A program made the translations under genes and the position numbers. Source: Mangifera indica (taxonomy: Eukaryota > Streptophyta > Magnoliopsida > Sapindales > Anacardiaceae). From it: DNA of 64,000 nt. Positions 49,330-60,757 of the stretch are shown piece by piece. Every line of letters starts with the position of its first letter. The first letter of the stretch is position 1. Under the pieces are notes generated by a model, which saw only the letters and a program-made list of their open reading frames with translations, was not told where the DNA came from and ran no database searches. The stretch covers positions 12,757,463 through 12,821,462 of the forward strand of contig NC_058137.1 of the NCBI RefSeq assembly GCF_011075055.1, read 5' to 3'.

Positions 49330-50860
49330 TAATGACATAGCTACTACCACTTCTTTGGTGAACTCTAAAGCACTAATGTACCCCTCAATCTCCTAATCAT
49401 TCGATGTTACATGTAAGACAAATGTAATGAGCTTCTAAAACAATATGAAACTTTATTATAAGTAAATAAATGCAATATAAAATGATACGATAGAAAAGTA
49501 TAATCATCCACTTATTGGATGAGTCTCCAAAATTGCTCTAACATCATCCTATATAAGTAGAAAGATGATCCTCTCCTTAAGCATATGGGAGACATGATCA
49601 TCTGCTTGCAGTCTCACAAAAGGCGCTAGGCTTCCTACGTCTCATATATCCAAAACTACATAATGGACAAAATTAATGGTTAGTATTTATGATAACATGT
49701 TTATAAATTTTAACTCGATTAATTAAGTGATGCTTACATGGAATGACATGGAGAATCCCATAGTCAAGTAGTTAACCAAAGGATTGGCCCTCTATAAGGC
49801 CAGTAGTTCTGTAGACAATATTGGTATCTTTCATGTATGTCTTGCTTTATAGACATGACTATCTTATTCCAGGACACCAAACCTTATGGGTAGTGACAAA
49901 TGCATCTAGATCATCAACTAGATGCAAGAACTGATCATTTATAAGATTCCTATTGTCTACCCCTAATAGCAAGACATGCAATAAACACAATACTACAAAC
50001 TTGACAACATCTTCATCATTATCTCCTCATACCTGATTCTCAATCACCTTCTAGATGTCAATATAATGTAATGATCTATTAACACATAAGAAGTATTCTT
50101 GCCTTAATCTAAGCCTTCTTGAATAATCCATATAGTATAACATTTCTATATCATGCCTGAATACAAAACCAGTCACAAGAGCAAACTTTATCTGGCTGAA
50201 ACTAACATTCACCCTATTTAATATGAACCATAATTCTCTATTGAGGTCTCCACAGTTAATTAAATGGAATAGCACCACATGCATAAAAATAGTGCTAAAC
50301 TAGATCTCCCTAAATCCCAAGAATCATTGAAAACAAGTAGTCCAGAACATCTCTCGTTACATCATCATGAGTTTCTCATTTATGACACTTACTACATCCA
50401 TCTTCATGCGAAGCATTATTTGCACACAAAATGTGAAGGCTTTATGAAACCTATAGAACCCCTCATTGTCATTGATTGCATGTTCTTAGAAATGGACATA
50501 AGTATTTGATTATTACTTTGTACTTGAAATCACACCCAAAATAGGTTGTGGGATATTGAACTGTGAACAATCAAGTAGACGAGATTGCCTACTTGTTTTT
50601 CAACCGAAGCAACCTCAGATCCACCAAAAGCAACCAAATCACAACAAATAATCTACCATGCAGAACAAAGAAACATCCAAAAATGTCTATCTATGATTTT
50701 CAACTAAAATCCCTTTATTATAACAAAAAATTCCTAATTGTTTAAATACCCCAACCCTTGATCTAACTCAAAAATCTACACATCAATAATCAACAACCCT
50801 AAATCACTCACCTGGCTTGCCATTGAAATGCATTAGTCGTCCTCGGCATGGGTTTGGCTC
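49330..50860 (-). mobile_element. Mutator-like DUF1985 element relic
   Basis: On the - strand a possible first coding exon (ATG at 50823, followed within 12 bases by a GTGAGT donor at 50811) precedes about 500 bp of AT-rich intron-like DNA and then the DUF1985 gene. The region down to 49330 has no further recognisable domain. No terminal inverted repeats could be fixed. It borders unit C on the right. Confidence 0.5.
49760..50284 (-). pseudogene. DUF1985 domain gene fragment
   Basis: The open stretch 50284-50051 holds VVLFHLINCGDLNRELWFIL, VNVSFSQIKFALVTGFVF and RLRLRQEYFL, the DUF1985 core. It continues in another frame with NDEDVVKFVVLCLLHVLLLG and LHLVDDLDAFV (about 50040-49900), then decays. 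Stops and frameshifts make it inactive. It is closer to the DUF1985 consensus than the 15163 copy. Confidence 0.75.
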
Positions 50861-51769
50861 GCTTCACACAGTTGCATAGGTGTTGGCTTTGGTTGGTGAA
50901 GAGTTAGCGTTGCTTTGTGAAAGAAGATGTTAAAGTACTTTTTGCTTCACAAGGTTTTGTGCTTCAATAAGGTGGTCTACGTTGGTTTTTTGCAAATAAG
51001 TGGATTCAGAAGATGCTAAAATTGATTCAGATTTGCTTCGGAATATGTTCACATGAAGGAAAAACACCTACTCGCCTACCCTGTGCATTTAGGCCTAAAC
51101 ATTGATTTCTATATGAATTCATAGTTTGGTCAAAGCTAGGGGTATTTTAGGGAGTGTCACAATTTGTGGTATAAATGTTAAATGTGCAAAAGGTGTGGTA
51201 AATTTATATATGAGGGAGAAAAATACGTTAAAAGTTTTAATTTCCCTTTATAAATTAACAAGCTCTAGCCAGCCCATCAAAGATAATAAGTTAAAAATAA
51301 AGTCATGGCACTTTCTTCTAGTAAAGCTCAAACTAAATATTTCATCTTAGGCTGAATGAACTTTCATCCCCAATGTATCATGAAAGAACTATTCCCCCTT
51401 GGTTTTGAAAACACTCATGTTATCCCTATTTTTTAAATTCATGCATTAAATCTTCACCGTGAAAAGGGTAATTATGTCAATTTGTAGTATTAAAATAGAT
51501 ATTGAGTCTCCATAATTTTTTTTTTTTTTGCCTCCAAAGAGTTGCTTGAATGGCAAATAAGAAGTTTTATACATAAGAGAATATGAATTCAAATCTCCTT
51601 CAACATTATTTCAAGATTAAATTTTTCACTTACCCGATATTCTAGTGTGGTTGGTTCAATCCTCTTGTCCAATTCAAATGGGATTCTTTGTTACAAAAAA
51701 AAAAATCTATAAGATGAATTGATACAATTAAGTTTTAATAGCAATATGGGCATTTTCTATTAATGTGGG

Positions 51770-51985
51770 GTATCGATGATCACGTTTTAGTGTTTTACAT
51801 CTTAAGCATCTATGCAGAGAAGACTAACTTTGTTGAAAGATTGATTCTCGATCACGTTTTAGTGTTTTATATTTAAGCATCTATGTAGAGAAGAATAACT
51901 TTATTGAAAGATTGATTCTCGATCATGTTTTAGTGTTTTACATCTTAAGCATCTATGCAGAGAATAATAACTTTATTGAAAGATT
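51770..51985 (+). repeat. Three-copy repeat of about 80 bp
   Basis: The block from GATCA(C/T)GTTTTAGTGTTTTA through CATCTATG(C/T)AGAGAA to TTGAAAGATTGATTCT occurs three times in a row, at about 51777, 51850 and 51922. Units A and B have only one copy. Confidence 0.8.
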
Positions 51986-52864
51986 GATTCTTGATATTCA
52001 AAAGAGAAAAAAAAGTATAACTATAACTTGAGATAGAAGGAAATAAATCCAATTAAGATCGATCTCTTTATAAAGCTCAAAAAATCTTTGTTATAAATAG
52101 TTTCTTGACCTAATTTTGGATGTTTTGGTAACAAAAAAAAAAAGATTAATATTAATTTTTGGGTTGACTAAATTAAAGTACAAATCCCCTGTTCAAGATA
52201 ATCCAATGAATTTTCATATTGGTTTGGTGAAATTATTGGATTAATAATGTAATATGAGCTTATCATATGCATAAAATTAGAAATTAAAATAATAGAAAAA
52301 GGAGAAATATGGAAAGCGTGAGGGTAAGCACATTCAATTGACTCGCTCAGCACTTTATTCCAAGTTGATGAAGGGCATTCAGCACTTTAGTCCAACTTGA
52401 TGAATAGTAGGTGAGCTTCTTTTGTGCATTAAGTACAGGATTTTGATGATAACTTTATTATGATTTATGACATATATTTGAAGAATTTTTTAATAAATAA
52501 AGTACAACCATATAATTAGTTCAATAAAATTTTCCAAAGATTTGTTTCATGGACCTTTCCCACCCTTTAAATTTCAAATGATAATTTTCATTCACTATTA
52601 AAATTCAAATGTTATTTATATGTATTGATCAAAGAGTATTTTTAACAATTTTTTTAATATATTAAAGAGATAATATTACTTACACTTCTCGTATGTAAGT
52701 AAATTATTTTTTTAACTAATTTAAAAAATCATAGCTTAAACCTCTATTTTCAATTCAAAAAGTCAAAAACCTATCCAATACTTTTTAAATGGTCATACAT
52801 TACCAGCTGCAACTTTGTTAGATGGCACCAAGGAGGATGCAGGTCGGCAAAAATGGTACATTAA

Positions 52865-53345
52865 GGGGGTGTTTAGTTTGGGTAATATTTTATTATCAAA
52901 ATAAAAAAATTACCTTGAAGATAGATTACTTAAAAGATTATTGGGTAAAAATGATTACTATGTTTGATAAAATTGGGTAGGTATAAATAATTATTGTGTT
53001 TGGTTAAAGGTAATAAAGATTACTAGTAAATTATTTTACTTAAATGTCCTTAAATATAATTATTTTTAAATATTTTTTATATTTTTTGTCATATTAATTA
53101 AAAATAAATTTATTTTTGTCTCAAAAAATTAATAAATAATAATATAATTATAATAAAATCATGATTATCTTAGTAATCTTTTAATACCTAAGGTAAATGT
53201 GGTAATCAGATTATTACTTATATTATCTGCCACGTCAGCATTGGTAATAGAAGATTACTGTAATATTTTATTACTGACAAATCAAACAAAGGAATAAAAA
53301 ATAGATTACTAAGGTAATCTTAAAAAACTCAAACCAAACGCCCCC
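52865..53345. mobile_element. PIF/Harbinger-type (Tourist-like) MITE
   Basis: A 481-bp element with terminal inverted repeats: GGGGGTGTTTAGTTTGGG on the left and the complement of GGGGGCGTTTGGTTTGAG on the right. It is flanked by TAA on both sides (52862-52864 and 53346-53348). TWA target sites and GGG ends are typical of Tourist-like MITEs. Copy B retains the empty site near 8472. It has no coding capacity and sits about 630 bp upstream of the copy C TATA box. Confidence 0.85.
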
Positions 53346-53864
53346 TAAGAGTTAAATGGTGTGATTTCAGATAGAACCACACCATGCAAGTGTGATTCAA
53401 GCTAAAATACTATCAGTGTGTGAGGATCATATCCCAATACTCTTTAAGCCAAAATCATACCTTAAGAAAGCATATCTAGTCGAATGCACCTTGATGATGT
53501 GATAATCACACCTAAATATGTTAGATCTAGTCGAATCTCACATCTCAAGTGTGATTCTAATCAAATTGCATCATAGGACTACACTTGTCAATGATTTTTA
53601 TTTTTAATTTTAAATTTCATTATTTTTATCATTATTAATCTTACAATTAATGTACACCATATCAAGTGTGAAAAGTATATTTGATAAATTTGGAGGCCAA
53701 ATTTGTCATTGAACTTTAGTAAACATTACAATAAATAAAGAATACTTTTGTCTTTTTAGTAACTGTACAATTTCAATTAATAGATTTTACAAATACAATT
53801 GGATGATAGATGGCAAAATAACTAAAACATATAAACTCAATCACTAAAGTAAAAGAGCTTGAAT

Positions 53865-53870
53865 CACGTG
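53865..53870 (+). promoter_or_regulatory. G-box CACGTG in promoter of copy C
   Basis: Same hexamer and flanks as in the copy A promoter, about 105 bp upstream of the TATA box. Confidence 0.5.
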
Positions 53871-53974
53871 GAAACAGAACTTGGATTAAAGCGTTGTTTA
53901 AAAAGATAAAGAAAAAGAAAACAAAGTAGAAGAATAACTTATGGTAGCTACTTAACAGTGATTTGATCGTTGCA

Positions 53975-53982
53975 TTATATAT
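53975..53982 (+). promoter_or_regulatory. TATA box of copy C
   Basis: TTATATAT followed by CTACATCTCACTCTATGG, the same downstream stretch as in copy A. Confidence 0.6.
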
Positions 53983-54046
53983 GCTACATCTCACTCTATG
54001 GAAATTTAAGCACCACTCGAAATTTTGTGTGCAAACTAAAGTTCAA

Positions 54047-54180
54047 GTAAGTTTAATATTTTTTGAAGATTTTAATTTATTTTTAATGGTTCATTTAGCA
54101 ATTTTATTTTATCTATTCTTTCAGTTATAGTGCCTTAACATTAGTTCAAGTAATAGATAGATGTGTTGTTTAATTTTCAG
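54047..54180 (+). other. 5'-UTR intron of copy C
   Basis: GTAAGT donor at 54047 and TTTTCAG acceptor at 54180, at the same places as in copy A, 11 bases before the ATG. Confidence 0.6.
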
Positions 54181-54191
54181 GGGAAGAAAGC

Positions 54192-57100
54192 ATGGCTGGA
54201 TTTGCAGGCATTGCAACCGAGAAACTTACTGACGAGAACTATGAGAATTGGAAGGAATGTTTGAAGAGCTATTTTATAGCTAATGATCTTTGGGATGTTG
54301 TGAATGGAGTTGAATCTGAACAAAACTGCAAGGAGTGGGTTAGAAAAAATGCAATGGCATTACATGCAATCCAAATTTCATGTAAAGGAGATACAATGTC
54401 AAAGCTGAGGGGAAATGAAACCGCCAACTATTGGTGGAATGTTTTGGCTAAGAAAACAGGAATAAAATCACCAATTGAAAGTGCTGAGATCATGCAACTA
54501 GGTAATTCTCAATCTTACTATAATTTAATTGAAAATTTTCTGAATTTAGTTTAATTTTCTTTATTAGATTCCATTAAGATATTTTTCTTTCTCATTTAAA
54601 ATATTTTTCTCAAACTTGCAAACGCACACTTTTGCATACTGTATTATGATCATTATGAGAGGTTATTATAACTAACTTATGTAAGAGAGCTTAATTTCAA
54701 ATCAATCTGCGATTATTGAAAACAATAGATTGTACACCCAATTTTGTGAAGAAAACACTATATTATATGTCTTATAGTATTATAATTTGCAGAAGAAAAC
54801 AAGTGTAGCGACTTATTCAAGGATGTGGAAAGAGGTAATTGGGCACGTACAAGAACTTTCCTCGAAGAAAGTACTGACGCTATACGACAAAATATTACAC
54901 TACTCGGTGAAAAAGTTCTTCATCTTGCGGTTATATCTAAACAAACAAAGATTCTGGAGAACTTGTTAGAATATTCAACAGAAGAAGACTTAGAAGTTAA
55001 AAATGAAATGGGCTACACAGCTTTCACTATAGCTGCCATCCACGGACTTAAAGATATGGTTGAGATTATGCTAAGAAAAAAAAGTAATTTGGTTATCCTT
55101 AAGGATGGTGATGGCCTAATTCCAATTGTTAGGGCATCGTTTTATAGCTCCAGAGAGATGGTACGTTATCTTTACAGAAAGACTCCACCTTACGTGCTAA
55201 GTCCAGAAAATCCTGATAGGAGTGGTGCCACTCTTCTCAATTGCCTCATCTCCGATGAGCTTTATGGTGAGTTTCCTTGTAAATGTTCATTTTTAGGTCT
55301 ATCAGTATATATAAAGTTTATACGTTGAACATTATTCAAATTTGATTATTATGTGCAGATGTGGCTTCACATCTGTTGGAAAAATACCCAGTATTGGCTT
55401 TTGTAGAAGATCTTTATAGAAACCGTGGAATCAGATTGTTGGCTCGTAAACGTTTTGGATTCCCAGGAGGAAACAGAGATAGTTTTTGGGAACAGTGGCT
55501 TTACTCATGTGAGTGATACTGCTTTAAACCTTTCTTAATTAATTCCCTTATTCAATAGTTTATTTACATGCTCTTAACTACTTTTGATGCAAGGTATAAG
55601 GGTAACTGTTCGTCCTTATGATGAACATTTTCAATCAAGTGATGAGGAAAGCAATGTTCAGTTAGGTATATCCCATATTCAATAAGGCCAAAAGACTATT
55701 CCCAACCAAAGTTTAGGCCATTCCAAACTCCCACCCCGTTCAGTTTCAAAATTTCAAATACCTTTATCAGCTATTAAAATTAATAAAATCTATTAGTTTT
55801 AATGGTAAAATCGTCATTTAACCAAGAATATAAAAAAAAAAATATCTCATATTCCTCCATAAACTCTAAAAACTAATAATTTCTCTCCAAACCAAGTTTT
55901 AAAAAGTAATATTTTACTCTACTAGGGTTTGCTTTTTTCTCTTCTCTTCAGCGATCAGAGCCGACCAACCTCCCATCTTTATTGGCAGTATGCCTCCCAT
56001 CACACAGATTTATGCCTTTGGTCCATCAACTGATCAAAGGTTGATCGGATCATCAGTCAGATGTTTGGGTGACATAGTGTCAGAAGAGATGGGAGGTTGA
56101 CAAGCTTTGGTTGCCAGAGAGAAGAGAAAAAGCCAAAACCTAGTAGGGGAAAAATCTCACTCTTTAAAGCGTGCCCTAGAGAGAAATTGTTAATTTTTAG
56201 AGTTTAGGGGAGGAATGAGATAAAATTTTATTTTATTTTTAATATTTTTTGTTAAATGGCGTTTTACCCTTAAAACTAATAGATTTTGTCAATTTTAATA
56301 ATTAATAGGTGAGTTTTTAAGTTTTTAAAACTTACCAGATAAGAGTTTAAGAATAGACTAAACCTTAGGTGGGCATAAGTTTTTAGCCTCTTCAATAATT
56401 ATAAACTTTCAATTATAGCTTCACGTTTGTTTCATTCCTTCTAACAGAAAAGAAAAGAAAAAAAAATCCTTTTCTATACAGAGCTGCTCAATAAATTACG
56501 AGGGCTTTTTTGGAACATATTGACATGGATTGGTAAGTACATGAAACTTGGATTTTATCTTTTATCTAGTTGAAATTTAGGTATTGAAACTTAAAATTTT
56601 GTCTTCGATACAGTTAAGTCTTCAGTTTACTTATAAGTTAAGATTTAGTGGGTCAGGGTCCAACATTTATATTTGTTTCCAATAGCATGACGGAACTCAT
56701 TATGAAAGCTTTAATTCTTTTTTAATTATACTTTGTACTTTCATGAATTACAGTGCCCAATTTAATTAATGTATACGAAAAGAAGTTGAAACAGACTGAA
56801 GCTGTTACATTTCTGAAATGTGTATTCAAGCAAATGCCATATTTAAGCAAGGAACAACTTGATAAAATTGGATGGGATGAAGCTATGTACGATGCTATAA
56901 AGAATGGAATAGTGGAGTTCGTGGCTGAAGCGATTAAATTGAAACCTGATCTAATATGGAGGAAAGATAAAAACGGAAGAGCAATCATTGCACATGCAAT
57001 TATTCACCGCCAAGAAATTACTTTTAGCCATGTCTACGATTCTTTAGGTGAAAATATGCGTATAGCAGTTACTGGATATGATACGTTTGCCAATACTTTC

Positions 57101-57577
57101 CCCCATTTAGCTGCAAAGTTAGGCCCTCAGTCTCAACTTGATCGAATCTCTGGTGCTGCCCTCCAGATGCAAAAAGAACTAGAATGGTTTGAGGTAACAA
57201 TTTAAGGATATTCTATAACGCATCTGTTTGTATTTTGTACTGATGCACTATATTTTCAGGAGGTAAGCAGGATTGCACGTCCAAAATACATGGAAGAAAA
57301 GAACGAAAACAACAAAACACCAAGCGAGTTGTTCACTGAGGAACATGCAGAATTAGAGAGAGAAGGAGAGAGCTGGATGAAGAACACTGCAGCTTCATCC
57401 ATGGTTGTGGCAACCCTTATTGCTGCAGTCATGTTCGCATCCGCTTTCACAGTTCCAGGTGGCAACGATCAGCAAGATGGAACCCCAATCCTGTTGAACC
57501 ACAAGGCATTCTTGATCTTCGTCATTTCAAATGCGTTATCGTTGTTTTCTTCATCAACTTCTTTGCTACTGTTTTAG
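54192..57577 (+). CDS. Ankyrin-repeat PGG-domain protein, copy C, ended by a premature stop
   Basis: Seven exons match copy A with conserved borders: 54192-54501, 54793-55266, 55359-55508, 55592-55665, 56482-56532, 56754-57193, and 57260 onward. The gag-like N-terminus (NYENWKECLKSYF, NDLWDVV, ALHAIQISC), the ankyrin repeats (GEKVLHLAV, GYTAFTIAA) and the start of the PGG domain (VPGGND) are all in frame as read; exon 4 is about 24 bases shorter than in A. Codon TTG (Leu617 in A) is TAG at 57575-57577, so the protein would end after about 604 residues with two of four membrane helices. Promoter elements are intact, so it may be transcribed, but nonsense-mediated decay or a truncated protein is likely. 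It could also be a recent pseudogene or a sequencing error. Confidence 0.8.
55686..56390. mobile_element. Foldback MITE (Mutator-type) in intron 4 of copy C
   Basis: A 705-bp insertion whose two arms of about 300 bp are inverted copies of each other: left GGCCAAAAGACTATTCCC, right end complement GAGGCTAAAAACTTATGCCC, and inward matches such as AAAATCTATTAGTTTTAA and CCAACCTCCCATCT. It is flanked by TTCAATAA on both sides (55678-55685 and 56391-56398). Copy A has the empty site in the same intron (near 3685). No coding region. The long terminal inverted repeats and 8-9 bp duplication fit a non-autonomous Mutator-like element. Confidence 0.85.
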
Positions 57578-57883
57578 GGAATTCTCACTTCTCGCTATGC
57601 AGAAAAAGATTTTCGCAAATCCTTGCCTAGAAAACATATAGCTGGGCTTTTCACTCTCTTCCTTTCGATTGTGACGATGATGGCATGTTTTGGTGCTGCT
57701 ATTTCTTTACTTCTTGAAAAACGATTGAAGTGGGTTGGCATTCCGGTCATTATTCTTTCTATGATTCCGATCTCTCTCTATGCTTCATTTCAATTTCCTC
57801 TTCTTATTGAGATACTGATTTACACCTATGGAGGTGGGGTATTTAAGCACAAAAATTTGACAAGTAATAAGAAGAGATTTTGA
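57578..57883 (+). pseudogene. Disconnected 3' part of copy C (PGG helices 3-4)
   Basis: After the TAG the original frame continues without another break to TGA at 57881-57883. It encodes GILTSRYAEKDF, then helices 3 and 4 and the tail, as in copy A. Its conservation suggests that the stop is recent. Confidence 0.8.
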
Positions 57884-58066
57884 AATAATAGGGTTTTTTT
57901 TTTTTCTCGTGCTTTTTTGTTACGTTGTTTATATAAGATGTCATAGAAAAGAACAAATTAATGGATCTTTTTAAGATTTCCAGAAATTCTTCTATTTCTT
58001 TATGATGCAAATGCTTATAGGAATACTTTTCACGTACATTTTTTTAATAACCAGAGTTGAACTAAA

Positions 58067-58072
58067 AATAAA
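58067..58072 (+). terminator. Candidate poly(A) signal of copy C
   Basis: AATAAA in the same context as 5334-5339 after copy A. Confidence 0.35.
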
Positions 58073-58559
58073 AGCCTTACGGGACCCAATTCAAGAGTCA
58101 TTACAATCTAATTATTTGATAGAAAAACAAAATTTAATAAAAATGAGCAAAATCATAACCAATTCTCGTTGATCAATCAGTGTATGTACAAAGGAAAGCT
58201 TGGCCAAGGCCGTGAATAATCATAGACATTACATAATTTAACAACTTGAGTATTTACTAACGGTAACTAACAAAAGCGTAAAAAAGATGAGCTGATAGAC
58301 TAACTAGAGACACCTAACGCTGTTGACTTTTCATAAACACATTGCAAAAACGCATCCCATAATCAGCTCTTAAGACCTTCCTCTTTTTCTCTAACAACCC
58401 CTATCAATCCTAGGATACAAAGACGGCAAGGTAGGGCTACAAGAGAGACCGGGAGAGAGAGAGAATGTTGATGGTTGAAAAAGAGATAGTCACTAGAGAG
58501 AATGAGAAAAAAAATCCTAGAAAAGAAATAGTCATTATTCAAACTTTAGATAGAAAAAA

Positions 58560-58746
58560 TTGATAGATTTTTAAACTAAGTGGGAGAAATATGATAAATT
58601 TTTAGTATTTTTAAAAGCAAAATAATATTTTTATACTTAATCTTAATAATGAATTTTAATAGAATGATGGATATTTAAGTTTTTTAAACTTAACGAGTGA
58701 CACTTTACTATTTCAATAAACCTTGGGTGGAAATAAGTCTTTTGGC
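58560..58746. mobile_element. Half of a second foldback MITE
   Basis: The end CAATAAACCTTGGGTGG then AATAAGTCTTTTGGCC matches the right arm of the MITE at 55686-56390. It is followed by TATATTAAA, which occurs at the homologous place after copy A (near 5850). The left arm could not be found. Confidence 0.65.
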
Positions 58747-59380
58747 CTATATTAAATTAATAAAGAATGAGAGAAAAGTTTAATAAGTATTATAATTATG
58801 GGAAATATTTATCTTTATTGTTATAATTAATGTTTTGTTTTTCACTAAAACGATTTTATTTAAAAAAAACCAAAACAAAGTTACCCATATCGCTCACTGT
58901 TATATATTGTCGATCTTGCTTATTGCTGACCAATTAGCATTTCAAATGTAATTCAATATATAAACTTCCAGTTTAACTGCTTTCAAATGCAATTTCTAAA
59001 ATAAATTTTTCGTATTTGTAGTCTTCCCTATTTGTTTAGCGTTGCACTTACCCTAGTGCTATTTCTTTGTTTTGCTACTACCTAAAGCTACTCTCTACAC
59101 CATTTCCTAAGGGATATTAATTAAAATAGACACCAAATTTTATGTGTAAACCTTTTTAAACAAACTTACAATGATGTTACTTTTCTAAATAGATTTAATT
59201 TAATTTTCAATAATAACCTTTTCGACTAATTACGTTAAATTCAGTATAATTTTTTTCAATAACCTTTGAGCATATTATGTTTGGTAAATTATGATTTGAA
59301 GATTCAAAAACTTGTTCAAAATGATAAATTTTTGTTCTAATATAGAGTGGAATAAAAAGATTAACATAAGTGCGAAGAAA

Positions 59381-59479
59381 GGTGCATGGGTGCGCACGGT
59401 GCATGAAGGTGCACGAGGGTGTGCGCGGGTGCATGAGAGTGCATGCAGGTGTGCGAGGTTGCTTGAGGGTGCAAGAGGT
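59381..59479 (+). repeat. G-rich GGTGC minisatellite
   Basis: Degenerate 7-12 bp units of the form GGTGCATG/GGTGCACGA/GGTGTGCGC. It is GC-rich in an otherwise AT-rich area. The complementary array lies at 59841-59974. Confidence 0.85.
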
Positions 59480-59840
59480 TAAAAACACATTCGATCCACT
59501 ATAATCCAAATAACCAAAAACCCACCAATATGCTATAACCAAAACAATACTTCATCAATTCACATTCAAATCACAGACGTCAGTAAACACTATTCAACAA
59601 TGTCATTTGAGTTATCTGAGGTATGTTTGATTCCTTTGCATTGTTAAGATTGAATAGATAGGTTTAGGGATGGTTGAAATGTTTATTATTTTAGGTTTCA
59701 ATTATAATGTTGCATTTGGTTTAGAGTTGTAGGTTGTGATTTATTTAGGCTTAGAGTTGTATAGGTTTCGATTATAATGTAGTGTATTTGTCATATTTGA
59801 TTGTATTATGTTGTCATTAATGGAGGAGTAAGGTTGTTGG

Positions 59841-59974
59841 CCACACTCGTCGCACTGTTTTGCACCTACACGCACCCACACACACCCCACACATACCTGT
59901 GTACACCCATATGCACCTACACGCACCTTAGCATACTCATTTACACCCGCACGCACCTCTTCACACTTGCACTC
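59841..59974 (-). repeat. C-rich GCACC minisatellite, inverted partner
   Basis: Units of the form CACGCACCTA/CACACCC/CTTGCACTCA. It is the reverse complement type of the array at 59381-59479, about 360 bp away. A 71-codon - strand frame across it is an artefact of the repeat. Confidence 0.85.
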
Positions 59975-60051
59975 ACATGATGGATTATTTTTTATATAGA
60001 TTATTTTGTTTTGGGTTTAAATGATTTAATGTTGCAAATTTTCTGTTTTTA

Positions 60052-60735
60052 GAAGAGTTTTAAGGGAATTTCAGTTAATGATCAGCTTGGCAAAAAGCGT
60101 TATAATGATGTGCACAATTTTATAGCTAAGATGAAAGTTAGAAGTCACGTAGAAACAGTTAAGCACATCAGGAGTGCTCTTATTCATAGGCAGAAAGAAT
60201 TGTTCAGAGAAAGTTACTTTGGATAATTTTTTAGTATGAAAATCCTGAAACATAATTCCCCTTTGATGCATTCTATACTGTTTTGAGATAGATAAAGGTG
60301 ATACGATAAGAGATTCACAGTTTACAGATAGATACTTTCCAGGTGTTAAACATGTATCTTATAATGACCTAGGAAGAGTTTTTAAAGAGAAGGTATGGGG
60401 CAATAATGATGAAGATATGGTAAAAATAGTTCTGCTCTATTTGTTTCACTATGGGCTGATAAGAGTAAATAATAAGAAAGTCATATCAGAACACATATTG
60501 AGTATGGTTGATGATTCGGATGTTTTTAATATATATCCATGAGAGACTTGTTTGGAGGATGACTGTGGAATCTATGAGTCAAGTTATAGAGAAAACGTAT
60601 AACAAAGTTTCAAAAACATATCCACCATATTCAGAGGATATCTTAGTGTTATTGTATCTGATAATGGGATATGTAATGGCATTTCAGATAATATCATATT
60701 TATTTTACTTTATATTTATGATTGAATATATAAAC
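60052..60735 (+). pseudogene. DUF1985 domain gene fragment
   Basis: Broken frames carry SVNDQLGKKRYNDVHNF, IRSALIHRQKELFRESYFG, then NDEDMVKIVLLYLFHYGLI and a block corresponding to HILSMVDDSDVFNIYPWERL. The later part is open at 60508-60738 (VWRMTVESMSQVIEKTYNKV). This is the DUF1985 order. Stops and at least two frameshifts are present. Confidence 0.7.
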
Positions 60736-60757
60736 TAATAAGGTATTGTTAATATTG

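Larger units (their letters stand above)
51120..53864. other. Upstream region of copy C, duplicated unit
   Basis: No gene. From about 51240 it aligns with 6880-8770 (unit B) and, from about 51750, with 1-1120 (unit A). A local triplication of about 80 bp is seen at 51770-51980 (GATCACGTTTTAGTGTTTTA and the following bases repeated three times). A MITE at 52865-53345 interrupts the alignment. Confidence 0.7.
57884..59120. other. Downstream region of copy C
   Basis: No gene. It aligns with 5188-6200 after copy A, except for about 58090-58746, where unrelated DNA ending in a half foldback MITE replaces the A sequence. The homology ends at about 59110. Confidence 0.65.

Noticed and set aside
54787..54969. 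60-codon frame inside exon 2 of copy C
   Set aside because: It is another frame of the ankyrin exon. The spliced frame continues from exon 1 in the ankyrin reading.
59741..59956. 71-codon - strand frame rich in Val, Gly and Cys
   Set aside because: It is the translation of the GCACC minisatellite; there is no signal peptide and no conservation.
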